Shown: one piece after another, positions 1 through 8,855 of the stretch
Layout: every line of letters begins with the position of its first letter
Numbering within the stretch: position 1 is the first letter of the stretch
Assembly: GCF_020179475.1 (NCBI RefSeq)
Contig: NZ_JAILXZ010000001.1
Span: 186,001-250,000, forward strand
DNA length: 64,000 nucleotides
DNA from: Novosphingobium huizhouense
GTDB taxonomy: Bacteria > Pseudomonadota > Alphaproteobacteria > Sphingomonadales > Sphingomonadaceae
Reading direction: 5' to 3'
Position numbers and translations under genes: made by a program
Notes under the pieces: model-generated
Databases searched by the model: none
Told to the model about the DNA's origin: nothing
The model's input: the letters and a program-made list of their open reading frames with translations, nothing else

Positions 1-1842
1 CGCGCCCGAGAGGCGGAAGACGACGTTCTGCGCCGCCTTGGGCCGCCAGATCGACGAGACCGACAGGTCCCAGCCGATGGACCTGGGGATCGAGCCTTCG
101 TTGCGCAGGACCTGCATGATCTTCGTGTTCTGGAACCACAGGTGGTTGGCGTTGGCCGAGACGCGCAAGGCCGGGGTCAGGTCGAAATCGCCGCCGAGAC
201 CTGCGAGCACGGTGCCGGGATTGTTGAAGTTCGACTGGCCTTCGTCCTTCGACGGGCGCAGCGAATTGAGCAGGCCGTTGCGGCCGTTGACCGAAACCAT
301 CCGCCCGCCGCCAGCGAACGGGATCGACTGGCGAATCCAGTACGAGGTGTCGGCGCCGGCGAACTGCGGGTTCTCGAGGATCGCGTCGAAGCCGCCCTCG
401 GTCTTGTCGTAGGGATCGCTGTCGCCGCTCGCCCACAGGCCCGAAGCGCGCAGGCGTATCCAGTCCTTGTCGTAGCTGACTTCGGCAGCAGCCATGAAGG
501 CCTTCACAACTGCGGGACGGCTGGTGAGGAAGTTGTTCCGGTCTTCGCCCAGCGCGCCATAGACCTGACCGGTCAAATTGATGCGCCCGACGTGGCCATC
601 GAGCGCGTAGCCCAGGTAGACGATATCGTACTGGCGCGGACGCAGATCGCCGAGGAGCGCCGGACGGACCGGGAAGCCGTTGTCGTCGCTGTAGTAGCGG
701 TTTTCCCGGTTCATGTCGTAGGTGACCGAGACTTGGCTGGTCAGGCCCACGACCGGAAAATCCTGCCGGTAAAGATTGCCGGTGAAGATCCAGTTGCGCC
801 GCAGCGGCTTGGTGAAGTCGTTGAGGCCCGAATTGGTGTCCTTCTCGATCCGCCAGAAGGCGGCGAGGTTGAACTGCCAGCGGTTGTTGTCGCGATTGCC
901 GAACAGGCGCACGCCGAGCTGGTTGTCCTGGAACAGGAAGCCGCGGAAATCGGACTGGAACGGCTGGATGCCGGCGCGAAGGGAGATGAAATCGAAGCGC
1001 TTCGTGTCGAACCGGCCGATGTGGTAGTCGACGAAGGCTTCCTGAACCCCGATGAAGCCATCGGTGCGCTTCGTGCCTTTCGACGGCTCGACGAACAATA
1101 CGCGCCGCGCCGGCACCTGCACGTGGTTGATGTTGCCGGCGAGAACGAGGCGGTATTCGACCACCGGCGGCTTGAACGCTGTCAGGCCCTTGAGCAGCGA
1201 GGCGCCGACGATGAAGGTCTGCGACAGCACGAGGCTGTTCGACGGGCCGAACACGTCGATCTGGTTGGGATCGCTGGTGGTCTGGTTGCCGACCGGGATC
1301 GGAAAGCTGCGCGGCTCGACCACCGTGTCGGAAATGCCGTTGAGGACGAGGAACCAGTCGTCGCCCTTGAGGAAGCCCGGGCGCTTGCCGCGCGCGAGTG
1401 GCTGGTCGCCCTTGAGCAGGTTGTGGTGGAACGGATCGAGCTGCGAATGGCAGGCGGCGGCAAGGTTCGGGTAGAGCGTGAAGATCGCGCGATCGGTGAC
1501 CCCGGTCTTCGCGTCCTTCTTCGGGCACAGCGAGGAGACGATGCGCCAGCGGTCGGGCACGGCGACGTCGAGGCTGAGGGAATCGAGCGGGCCTTCGCCG
1601 TCGTACTTGTCGTAGAACGCTTCGGGTTCGGGCGCATTGACCGCGCCGGGATTGTCCTGCTCGACCTTGTCGGGGAGCTTCTTCTCGAAGCCCGGACGGC
1701 GGCGGCCGTCGAACAGCAGGTCGTCGGGGGTGGACGCACCGGGCGCGGCGCCAGCCCCCTCGGGCGCCGGCGCCGGATCGGCCTGCGCCACCGGAGCCGA
1801 CAGCACGAGCGCGGGCGCGAGCAGGAGCGAGGCGGCGATCAC
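1..1842 (-). CDS. Outer-membrane beta-barrel protein, 3' end outside the window
   Basis: An open frame of 614 codons runs off the left edge, so the C-terminus is missing. I chose the GTG at 1842 because it overlaps the preceding stop (GTGA) and begins a clear signal peptide (MIAASLLLAPALVLSAPVAQA). The mature part starts with a Pro/Ala-rich linker. A segment near residues 110-140 reads DPFHHNLLKGDQP, and the rest consists of alternating aromatic/polar strands with Asp/Asn/Gly turns, typical of a large outer-membrane barrel. I see no TonB box and no plug domain, so it is more porin-like than a TBDR. It is the last of three coupled genes behind a multiheme cytochrome and a lipoprotein, which suggests that it forms the outer-membrane pore of a redox complex. 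Barrel nature is fairly sure; the role is inference. Confidence 0.7.
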   Translation of the reverse strand, partial: MIAASLLLAPALVLSAPVAQADPAPAPEGAGAAPGASTPDDLLFDGRRRPGFEKKLPDKVEQDNPGAVNAPEPEAFYDKYDGEGPLDSLSLDVAVPDRWRIVSSLCPKKDAKTGVTDRAIFTLYPNLAAACHSQLDPFHHNLLKGDQPLARGKRPGFLKGDDWFLVLNGISDTVVEPRSFPIPVGNQTTSDPNQIDVFGPSNSLVLSQTFIVGASLLKGLTAFKPPVVEYRLVLAGNINHVQVPARRVLFVEPSKGTKRTDGFIGVQEAFVDYHIGRFDTKRFDFISLRAGIQPFQSDFRGFLFQDNQLGVRLFGNRDNNRWQFNLAAFWRIEKDTNSGLNDFTKPLRRNWIFTGNLYRQDFPVVGLTSQVSVTYDMNRENRYYSDDNGFPVRPALLGDLRPRQYDIVYLGYALDGHVGRINLTGQVYGALGEDRNNFLTSRPAVVKAFMAAAEVSYDKDWIRLRASGLWASGDSDPYDKTEGGFDAILENPQFAGADTSYWIRQSIPFAGGGRMVSVNGRNGLLNSLRPSKDEGQSNFNNPGTVLAGLGGDFDLTPALRVSANANHLWFQNTKIMQVLRNEGSIPRSIGWDLSVSSIWRPKAAQNVVFRLSGA

Positions 1843-3824
1843 AGGCCCTCGCAGACGTTCTGGTCGCTGCTGTCGAGGAACGGCGCGAACGGGCAGTTGA
1901 CGTAGCGCAGCCGCACGCCCTCGCCCACCTTCACCACGATCGTGTCGGCGCGTATGTCCTTGGGCGCGTTGCCGATCCCGCCTGCCTTCTTGCCGCCGTT
2001 GTGCGCGCCGAGGAAAGCGATCATGTCGTCCTGGTCGATGCCGTCGCCCGAGATGCCGATCGCGCCGACAAGCTGCGTGCCGCGGTAGATCGGCACCGAG
2101 CCGGGGAAGATCTGGATGCCGTTGGCGAGCCGCTTCCTGCCGTTCGGCGCATCGGGCACGTTCGAGCACTGCTGCTTGACGTCGCGCGCGTTGAGCGAGC
2201 CTTCGACGAACACCGCGTGCTGCACCACGTCCGCCTTGATCAGGTCGGTCTGGAGGCCAGTGGCGAAGGGGCTCCAGCGGTCGATCGGCAACGACAGCGG
2301 GCCGTTGGGCCGGCCCACCTCGCCATCGGGGAAATAGGGCCGCGACAGGTTGCCGCCCGAGCGATCGGCAAAGGCCTTGGTCCCGGTCAGCGCGGCGGGA
2401 TCGCCGAGGAAGGTGCGCACCGCATCGACATAGGCGGGCACGCCCGCGTCGAGATCGCCGAGCAGCTGCGCCGCGGCGACCTTGTTCGAGAAGAATGCGG
2501 CGGTGCGCGCCTTCTGCAGCGAGACGTCGGTGCCGAAGATCGGCGCATCGGGTCCGCGCACCAGCCCGAGCGGCGTGCCCCAGGTATCGACCACCGAGAT
2601 GGTCACTTCGGCGCGGCTGTCGAGCGGACGGCGGATCTGGGCGCGCGCGCGGCTCATCACCGCGAACGCTTCTTCGAGCACCGCGCGCACTTCGGCGGCG
2701 GTGAGCGCCTGGCCGACTTCGGCGCCATCGCCGCCGCCGCGGATCGGGTAGCGGTTGTGGCCCGACCCGTCGGTCAGGACGAAGGCGTCGGGATTGGAGA
2801 ACTCGGCGCTGGTGGCATAGCGGAAGCCGCTCGCCTCGCTGCCGTAGGGCGTGCCGGGGAGGATCGCGGTGCCGTCGAAGTAGCCGTTGACCGGCACCAG
2901 CGTGCCCGCGGTGCCCGCGATCGCGGCATAGTCGCTCTTGAGCGGGTGCAGCCCTTCGACCCGCGCATCGGCAAAGCGCAGCGTGGTGCCGTCGACCGGG
3001 ATCTTGTCGGCACGGATCGCGGCCGGCGGCTCGAACCCCTGGATCCCGGCGAGCGCCTCGTATTCCTCGACGTCGCCGTCGACGTTGCTGACGTCGCGGT
3101 CGAAGGCGTAGTCGCCATCGGCCATCACGCCGATGCCGCCGACGACCACGCCGTTCTTGTAGAGCGGCAGCCCGCCCGGGTCGGCCGAGAGACCGACCGG
3201 CGAGCGCTTGGGCCCGATGAACGCGGCCGATCCGGCATTGCCCGCGGCGAAGCGGGTGTTGAGGTCCGAGCAGGGCAGCTGGCTGAACTGCACCCCGAAC
3301 AGCGGCCCGCTTTCGAGCCCGGGGGTGTTCGGCGCGGGCGGAAAGTGCTGCTGCACGATCATGCTGGCGGTGCGGGTCGAGAAGGCATTGCCGCTCGAGG
3401 ACAGATAGGCGGCGGTGACCGCCTTGGCGATCGCCCCCATCGAGGCTTCGACGTCGACGTCCTGGAAACCGGCGGGCTCGGGATTTTCGGTGCCCGCGCC
3501 GGTGATCTTGCTGAACAGCATCCGGGTGGGCGCGCCGTTCATGCGATAGACCGCGAGCACGTTGCCGACCCGGTCGACCACCGCGATCACCGCCGGGTAG
3601 TTGAGCGCCTGCGCCTCTCCCACCGCCTGGGCGATGACCTTCTGCACGTCGCCCACGGTCAGCGCTTCGCTGGCAAGCTCGGGATAGAGCCGGCCGGTGC
3701 CGGGGGTCGAGGTGGGCTTGGGCGCGACCGAGCCCGAGGAATCGCCGCCGCCGCACCCGGCAAGCGCCAGCGACAGTGCGGCAACCACCCCGGTGGCCCG
3801 CTGGCGAAACGCGGCAAGCCCCAT
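1839..3824 (-). CDS. Lipoprotein with two GlcG/HbpS-like (DUF336) regions
   Basis: 661 residues. The ATG at 3824 overlaps the cytochrome stop (TGATG), and the N-terminus MGLAAFRQRATGVVAALSLALAGCGGG is a lipoprotein signal with lipobox LAGC. Two regions resemble the GlcG/HbpS haem-binding fold: one at about residues 50-110 (LTVGDVQKVIAQAVGEAQ, then AVIAVVDRVGNVLAVYR) and one in the second half (LTAAEVRAVLEEAF, then VTISVVDTWGTPLGLVR). Each is followed by a conserved-looking stretch ending in a GAIGISGDG/GGIGVMADG-type turn. Some members of this family bind haem, so with a multiheme cytochrome upstream and a barrel downstream an accessory haem or electron-transfer role is plausible. The double-domain, lipid-anchored form is unusual compared with the stand-alone family members of about 140 residues. 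Haem binding here is inference. Confidence 0.75.
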   Translation of the reverse strand: MGLAAFRQRATGVVAALSLALAGCGGGDSSGSVAPKPTSTPGTGRLYPELASEALTVGDVQKVIAQAVGEAQALNYPAVIAVVDRVGNVLAVYRMNGAPTRMLFSKITGAGTENPEPAGFQDVDVEASMGAIAKAVTAAYLSSSGNAFSTRTASMIVQQHFPPAPNTPGLESGPLFGVQFSQLPCSDLNTRFAAGNAGSAAFIGPKRSPVGLSADPGGLPLYKNGVVVGGIGVMADGDYAFDRDVSNVDGDVEEYEALAGIQGFEPPAAIRADKIPVDGTTLRFADARVEGLHPLKSDYAAIAGTAGTLVPVNGYFDGTAILPGTPYGSEASGFRYATSAEFSNPDAFVLTDGSGHNRYPIRGGGDGAEVGQALTAAEVRAVLEEAFAVMSRARAQIRRPLDSRAEVTISVVDTWGTPLGLVRGPDAPIFGTDVSLQKARTAAFFSNKVAAAQLLGDLDAGVPAYVDAVRTFLGDPAALTGTKAFADRSGGNLSRPYFPDGEVGRPNGPLSLPIDRWSPFATGLQTDLIKADVVQHAVFVEGSLNARDVKQQCSNVPDAPNGRKRLANGIQIFPGSVPIYRGTQLVGAIGISGDGIDQDDMIAFLGAHNGGKKAGGIGNAPKDIRADTIVVKVGEGVRLRYVNCPFAPFLDSSDQNVCEGL

Positions 3825-5251
3825 CAGCGCAGGCTCCGGATCGAGCGGATCGCCCCGCCCAGCGCCTGGCGGAAGGCGATCGGGCGATAGGCGTTGGGTT
3901 CCTTCACCGCGGCATAGGCCTGGTTGATCTGGACCCTGAGCCCCGCCGCCGCGCCGCTGCCGACCATGCCCGAATTGACCATGCCGTTGAGCAGCGTGTC
4001 GATCGCCATGACCGACTGCACCGAGCCTTCGTAGTCGGTGAAGCGGTCGGAGATGGCGTCGCTGGCGATCGCGTCCATGATCGCGAAGGTGCGCTCGCGC
4101 CCGAAATCGGCCGCCGCCATCCGCGCCGAGAGCGCCTGCGCGCTCTGCCGCAGGGCCTGCACCGCCGCGACCGTCTCGGCCCGGCCCACGCCCATCGCGC
4201 GGTGGAAGGCCTTTGCCCGCGCGTCGAACTCGGCGGCGAGGTCGGGCGCGACGACCTTGGCCGCGGCGAGCAGCATGATCATGTTCTCGTCGTTGAACGG
4301 AGGCATGCCCTGCGCGATCGGGCGGCCCGGGTTGGACACCGCGGTGACGTGCGCGTCCTCGCCATCGACGATGCGGCGGTGGCACGAATGGCAATCGTAG
4401 AAGGTGAATTCGGGAAAGATCCCGGCGCTCGCCCTGGCCGGCTGGCTGAACAGCTCGAGGCTGCGCGTCACCGCTTCGGCTTGCCCCACCGCCCACATCC
4501 GCATCGAATTGGTGCGCCCGCCCTTGCGCTGGACGTAGTCGGCATCCTCGTCATGGTGCATCTGCAGCGTCGAGAACAGGTCGAGCTCGAACGAGAGGCG
4601 CGGATGCCCGGCGGCCATGATGCGGTGCGCGATGAACTGGCCGCGCCCGTCGCCCGAGAGGTGGCAATCGAGGCAGACATTGGCGCGCGTCGCCGGGCTG
4701 ACGAGGTCGGTCATGCCCTGCGACACGTTGCGGCGGTGGCTCGCGCCCACGGCATAGTGCGTCGAAAGCCAGCCGCCGGCAGGACCGTGGCAGGCTTCGC
4801 AATCGACGCCGTCGGACAGGCGGCCACGCCCCGTGGCGGCGGCGGGAGAGGCGTGGCAGCCGGCGCATTCGCGCTGGACGCCCGCGCCATCGAGGCCGAG
4901 CCGGCGAGCGATCTCCTGCCCGCGCGCGCCTTCGACCGCGCGCCAGGCGCGGCTGTGCGCGCCGGCGGGCGAGCTGTCTTCCTGCCAGGTGGCGATCTCG
5001 TTCTGGCGCACCGGCGTGCCGCTCGCGACCGAGCGGCCGTGGCAGGTCGAGCCGGCGCAGGAGGCGACGCCCATGTGCGCGCGCAACGTCGTCGCGGCGC
5101 TTTCGGCCTTGAGCGGCGCGGGCGCGAGGAAGGCGGCGCAGAGCGCGGCGCCGGCCATGGCGAAGCACAGCAGCGCCGCCGCAAGGGCAGCGCGCGGCGT
5201 GTCACGCCAGGCAGCGCAGAACTGCCGCAATACCGTGGATGTGCCCTGCAT
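3824..5251 (-). CDS. Multiheme c-type cytochrome (cytochrome c554-like), five heme motifs
   Basis: 475 residues from the ATG at 5251, which is preceded by a GAGGGG Shine-Dalgarno sequence. A hydrophobic segment at residues 21-48 is a signal anchor or signal peptide. Covalent heme-c motifs: C65-x4-C70-H71 (non-standard spacing), then CAGCH at 129-133, CEACH at 151-155, CLDCH at 193-197 and CHSCH at 287-291. Extra histidines (for example HRIMAAGHP and MHHDED at about 209-233) could serve as distal ligands. The spacing and the opening GVASCAGSTCHG resemble the periplasmic cytochrome c554 / multiheme family. The C-terminal third has no heme motif and is helical. It is the first gene of a three-gene overlapping operon with a lipoprotein and a barrel, consistent with electron transfer between periplasm and outer membrane. 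The physiological partner is unknown. Confidence 0.85.
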   Translation of the reverse strand: MQGTSTVLRQFCAAWRDTPRAALAAALLCFAMAGAALCAAFLAPAPLKAESAATTLRAHMGVASCAGSTCHGRSVASGTPVRQNEIATWQEDSSPAGAHSRAWRAVEGARGQEIARRLGLDGAGVQRECAGCHASPAAATGRGRLSDGVDCEACHGPAGGWLSTHYAVGASHRRNVSQGMTDLVSPATRANVCLDCHLSGDGRGQFIAHRIMAAGHPRLSFELDLFSTLQMHHDEDADYVQRKGGRTNSMRMWAVGQAEAVTRSLELFSQPARASAGIFPEFTFYDCHSCHRRIVDGEDAHVTAVSNPGRPIAQGMPPFNDENMIMLLAAAKVVAPDLAAEFDARAKAFHRAMGVGRAETVAAVQALRQSAQALSARMAAADFGRERTFAIMDAIASDAISDRFTDYEGSVQSVMAIDTLLNGMVNSGMVGSGAAAGLRVQINQAYAAVKEPNAYRPIAFRQALGGAIRSIRSLR

Positions 5252-5456
5252 TGCCCCTCGTTCCTGCCGCAAACGAGCCGGCGCCGGCGCTGTTGCGCCC
5301 GGCGGACGGCCCCGCGGAAGCTTTAGCAATGCGACCCCTTTTTCCCAGCCTAAGCCGCGCACCGCTGCGGTTCAAGACCCGATTTGCCCGTCAAGCACCC
5401 GAAATTCCCCAACATCGACAGAGTCTTGGGGCAGAAACGCAGAAGCGGAGCAAGTT

Positions 5457-6890
5457 TCAGGCGCGCCGGATCACGAGATTGCGGATCTCGCTCATGTCCT
5501 CCATCGCAAAGCGCACGCCTTCGCGCCCGAGCCCCGAATCCTTGACCCCGCCATAGGGCATGTTGTCGACCCGGTAGGACGAGACCTCGTTGACGACGAC
5601 CCCGCCGACCTCGAGTTCGTCCCAGGCTTCGAGCACCTTGTGCAGGTCGCGGGTGAACAGGCCCGCCTGCAGGCCGAACTTCGAATCGTTCACTTCGGCG
5701 AGCGCGTCCTCCCAACGGGCGAACTTCGACAGGATCACCGCCGGGCCGAACGCCTCCTCGACATAGAGCTCGGCCTTGCGGTCGACGTTCTCGAGCAGCG
5801 TCGCCTCGAGCATCGCGCCCTCGCACCCGCCGCCCGCGAGCAGGCGCGCGCCGCCTGCCACGGCCGCGTCGATCCAGCCCTTGAGCCGCGCCGCCTCCTT
5901 TTGCGAGATCATCGGGCCGATGAAGGTGTCGCGGTCCTTAGGGTCGCCGGCGACCAGCGCGCGCACCTTGGCGGTCAGCATGTCACGAAAGGTGTCGTAG
6001 ATGTCCTCGTGGACGATCACCCGTTGCACGTGGATGCAGCTCTGCCCCGACTGGTAGTAGCCGCCGAACACGATCCGGGCGAGCGCGTGGTCGAGATCGG
6101 CGTCCCTGTCGACCACCACCGCGGCGTTGCCGCCCAATTCGAGCACGACCTTCTTCTTGCCCGCCTTGGCCTTGAGCTCCCAACCGACGCCAGGCGAGCC
6201 GGTGAACGAGAGCAGCTTCAACCGTTCGTCGGTGGTGAACAGGTCGGCGCCGTCGCGGCTCGCCGGCAGAATCGAGAACGCGCCTTCGGGCAGCACGTCG
6301 CATTCGGCCAGCACCTCGCCCATGATGATCGCGCCGAGCGGCGTGAGGCTGGCTGGCTTCATCACGAAGGGGCAGCCGACCGCGATCGCCGGCGCGATCT
6401 TGTGCGCGGCGAGGTTGAGCGGGAAGTTGAAGGGGGAGATGAAGCTGCACGGCCCGATCGGCACGCGCTTCCACATGCCCATAAAGCCCTTGGCGCGCGG
6501 GCTGATGTCGAGCGGCTGGACCTCGCCGTAGTTGCGCGTGGCTTCTTCCGCCGCGATGCGGAAGGTGTCGATCAGGCGCGTGACCTCGCCTTCGGAATCG
6601 GCAATCGGCTTGCCCGCCTCGACGCACAGCGCATAGGCCAGTTCGTCCTTGCGCTCGGTGAAGCGGCGGACGCAGTGGTCGAGCACGTCGCGCTTTTCGT
6701 AGCTTGCGAGCTTCGCCATCGCGGGTGCGGCGCGCACCGCCCCGGCGATCGCCTCGTCGATCACGTCGGGCGTCGCGAGCGCCGTGCGGAACGCGACCTC
6801 GCCGGTGAACTTGTCGGTCACGGCCAGGTCGGTGTTGGGCTGCACCGCCTTGTTGTTGAGGTAGAGCGGGTAGACGTCCTTCAGCTTCAT
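5457..6890 (-). CDS. NAD(P)-dependent aldehyde dehydrogenase family protein
   Basis: 477 residues. The ATG at 6890 has a GGAAGG ribosome site; the open frame extends further upstream but without a better start. It is a cytoplasmic ALDH-superfamily enzyme: cofactor Lys in MKPAS (K178), the GSPGVG turn (231-236), the general base in ELGGN (E251) and the catalytic Cys in GQSC (C285) are all present, and the length is normal. It should oxidise an aldehyde to the acid, or to a CoA ester if the subgroup is acylating. Its neighbour on the same strand 123 nt upstream is an acetolactate-synthase-type ThDP enzyme; a decarboxylase followed by an aldehyde dehydrogenase would convert a 2-oxo acid to a carboxylic acid. 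That pairing is inference, and the REP-like palindrome between them may uncouple expression. Confidence 0.9.
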   Translation of the reverse strand: MKLKDVYPLYLNNKAVQPNTDLAVTDKFTGEVAFRTALATPDVIDEAIAGAVRAAPAMAKLASYEKRDVLDHCVRRFTERKDELAYALCVEAGKPIADSEGEVTRLIDTFRIAAEEATRNYGEVQPLDISPRAKGFMGMWKRVPIGPCSFISPFNFPLNLAAHKIAPAIAVGCPFVMKPASLTPLGAIIMGEVLAECDVLPEGAFSILPASRDGADLFTTDERLKLLSFTGSPGVGWELKAKAGKKKVVLELGGNAAVVVDRDADLDHALARIVFGGYYQSGQSCIHVQRVIVHEDIYDTFRDMLTAKVRALVAGDPKDRDTFIGPMISQKEAARLKGWIDAAVAGGARLLAGGGCEGAMLEATLLENVDRKAELYVEEAFGPAVILSKFARWEDALAEVNDSKFGLQAGLFTRDLHKVLEAWDELEVGGVVVNEVSSYRVDNMPYGGVKDSGLGREGVRFAMEDMSEIRNLVIRRA

Positions 6891-6905
6891 CGGGCCTTCC
6901 AATCT

Positions 6906-6994
6906 TCGTCGTCCCGGACGTGACCCGGGATCCCGCTGCTTCCTTGTCCCACTCGGCAAGCGAGCGGGACCCCGGCTCAAGGCCGGGGTGACGA
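6906..6994. repeat. REP-like palindrome pair
   Basis: Two copies of a module of about 32 nt face each other: 6906-6937 and 6963-6994. The reverse complement of the left arm and the right arm share the core AGCGGGAnCCCGG...GACGA. Each arm can also fold on itself (CCCCGGCTCAAGGCCGGGG in the right arm; CCCGGACGTGACCCGGG in the left). It lies in the 123-nt gap between the ThDP enzyme and the aldehyde dehydrogenase. Such doublets are typical of intergenic REP/BIME-like elements and may stabilise the upstream mRNA or attenuate transcription. Confidence 0.75.
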
Positions 6995-7013
6995 TATTGT
7001 TCCGACCAGGCTT

Positions 7014-8678
7014 CTAGAGCGCCTTCGAAAGTTCCTTGATGTCCTTGTTGAGGATCTGGTCGTTCTGCGAATAGTCGACCGGGCAGTCGATCAAGTGCAC
7101 GCCCGGCGTGTCACGACAATGCGCCAGCAGTTCGGCGAGGTGCGCGGCGCTCTCGACCCTGTAGCCGCTGGCGCCGTAGCTTTCGGCATACTTGACGAAG
7201 TCGGGGTTGTTGTAGGTCAGGCCGAAGTCCTCGAACCCCATGTTCGCCTGCTTCCAGCGGATCATGCCATAGGCGCTGTCGTTGAGGATCAGCACGGTGA
7301 GGTTGAGGCCCAGGCGCACCGCGGTCTCCATCTCCTGGCTGTTCATCATGAACCCGCCGTCGCCGCAGATCGCCATGACCTTGCGATCGGGATAGAGCAT
7401 CGCGCTCATCATCGCCGAGGGCAGCCCCGCGCCCATCGTGGCGAGCGCATTGTCGAGCAGCACGGTGTTCGGCTGGTAGGCGGTGTAGCCGCGCGCGAAC
7501 CAGATCTTGTAGACCCCGTTGTCGAGGCAGATGATCCCGTCCTCGGGCATGCAGTCGCGCACCTGCCGGACGAGGTGCGGCGGGAACACCGGGAAGCGGT
7601 CGTCGGCGGCGAGCGGCGCGGTGTGCGCGACCTCTGCGGCGCGGTACGACCGCATCCTGTCGAAGGCCCAGGCGGGATTGGGGGTGATCGCTTCCTTCAT
7701 CTGCCAGATCGCGTTGGCGATGTCGCCGATCACCTCGATGCTGGGGAAGTAGACCGGGTCGACCTCGGCGGTCTTGGTCGAGACGTGGATCACCGGGGTC
7801 CCGCCTTCGCGCATGAAGAACGGCGGCTTTTCGATCACGTCGTGGCCGACGTTGATGATCAGGTCCGCATCCTCCACCGCACGGTGGACGAAATCGCCCG
7901 CCGACAGCGCCGCGCAGCCGAGGAAGCGCGGGTGACGCTCGTCGATGACGCCCTTGCCGAGCTGGGTGGTGAGGAAGGGAATGCCGGTCTTCTCGACGAA
8001 TTCGCGCAGCATCTTGCCGGTCATCTTGCGGTTCGCGCCCGCACCGATCACCAGCACCGGGGCCTTGGCCGCCTCGAGCGCGGCGACTGCCTGCTCGATC
8101 GACCTCGCGTCCGCGGTCGGACGGCGCACCAGGCTGCGCTTCAGCGGCACCGACGTGGTGTGCTCGTCGGCGATGTCCTCGGGCAGTTCGATGTGCGTCG
8201 CGCCCGGCTTCTCCTCCTCGGCGAGGCGGTAGGCTTCGCGCACGCGGCTGGGGATGTTGTCCGAACTCGCCATCTGGTGCGTGAACTTGGTGATCGGCTG
8301 CATCATCGAGACGACGTCGAGGATCTGGAAGCGGCCCTGCTTCGACTTCTTGATCGGCTTCTGGCCGGTGATCATCAGCATCGGCATGCCGCCGAGCGTC
8401 GCATAGGCCGCGGCGGTGACGAAGTTGGTCGCGCCCGGCCCGAGCGTTGCGATGCACACACCGGTCTTGCCGGTATGGCGGCCATAGGTCGCCGCCATGA
8501 ACCCGGCGCCCTGCTCGTGGCGGGTGAGGATCAGCTTGATCTGCTTGGAGCGTGAAAGCGAATCGAGAAAGTCGAGGTTCTCTTCGCCCGGAACGCCGAA
8601 AATGTACTCGCAGCCCTCTTCCTCGAGGCACTGCACGAAAAGATCGGACGCCTTGGTCCCTTCGCCGTTTCCAGCCAT
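7014..8678 (-). CDS. Acetolactate-synthase-type thiamine-diphosphate enzyme
   Basis: 554 residues from the ATG at 8678 (GGAG a few bases upstream). The three-domain ThDP architecture is visible. The N-terminal Pyr domain has the conserved Glu in FGVPGEENLDFLD and the motifs LTRHEQGAGFMA and LGPGATNF. The central domain carries VLVIGAGANRK. The C-terminal PP domain has the cofactor motif GDGGFMMNSQE...NLTVLILND, with conserved Asp and Asn. The sequence RFQILDVVSMMQPITKFT resembles catabolic acetolactate synthases. No regulatory subunit gene is adjacent, which also fits a catabolic rather than a valine-pathway enzyme. Other possibilities are a 2-oxo acid decarboxylase or carboligase. It precedes an aldehyde dehydrogenase on the same strand. 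Confidence 0.85.
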   Translation of the reverse strand: MAGNGEGTKASDLFVQCLEEEGCEYIFGVPGEENLDFLDSLSRSKQIKLILTRHEQGAGFMAATYGRHTGKTGVCIATLGPGATNFVTAAAYATLGGMPMLMITGQKPIKKSKQGRFQILDVVSMMQPITKFTHQMASSDNIPSRVREAYRLAEEEKPGATHIELPEDIADEHTTSVPLKRSLVRRPTADARSIEQAVAALEAAKAPVLVIGAGANRKMTGKMLREFVEKTGIPFLTTQLGKGVIDERHPRFLGCAALSAGDFVHRAVEDADLIINVGHDVIEKPPFFMREGGTPVIHVSTKTAEVDPVYFPSIEVIGDIANAIWQMKEAITPNPAWAFDRMRSYRAAEVAHTAPLAADDRFPVFPPHLVRQVRDCMPEDGIICLDNGVYKIWFARGYTAYQPNTVLLDNALATMGAGLPSAMMSAMLYPDRKVMAICGDGGFMMNSQEMETAVRLGLNLTVLILNDSAYGMIRWKQANMGFEDFGLTYNNPDFVKYAESYGASGYRVESAAHLAELLAHCRDTPGVHLIDCPVDYSQNDQILNKDIKELSKAL

Positions 8679-8855
8679 TCGGTACGCTCCGCGCGATTCG
8701 GAAGCGCGCGGGGCCAGCCGGCGTTCCTTCTCCCCAATGATCGCGGCCCGTGGGGCGGTCCCGGTCGTTCGAGGCCCATGCCTGGCCTGCCCCTCGCGGC
8801 AAGGTCTACCAAAGCCTTGCCCTTGCGTCACCCCATTGGAACCAAAAAGGAATTT

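Noticed and set aside
142..1905. Long plus-strand open frame (587 codons) at the left end
   Set aside because: It mirrors the barrel gene on the other strand. Its translation is a low-complexity Val/Ala/Glu/Arg-rich sequence without family pattern, typical of antisense frames in GC-rich DNA.
3776..5326. Plus-strand open frame opposite the cytochrome gene
   Set aside because: The minus strand carries five heme-binding motifs; the plus-strand translation is Arg/Ala/Asp-rich without pattern.
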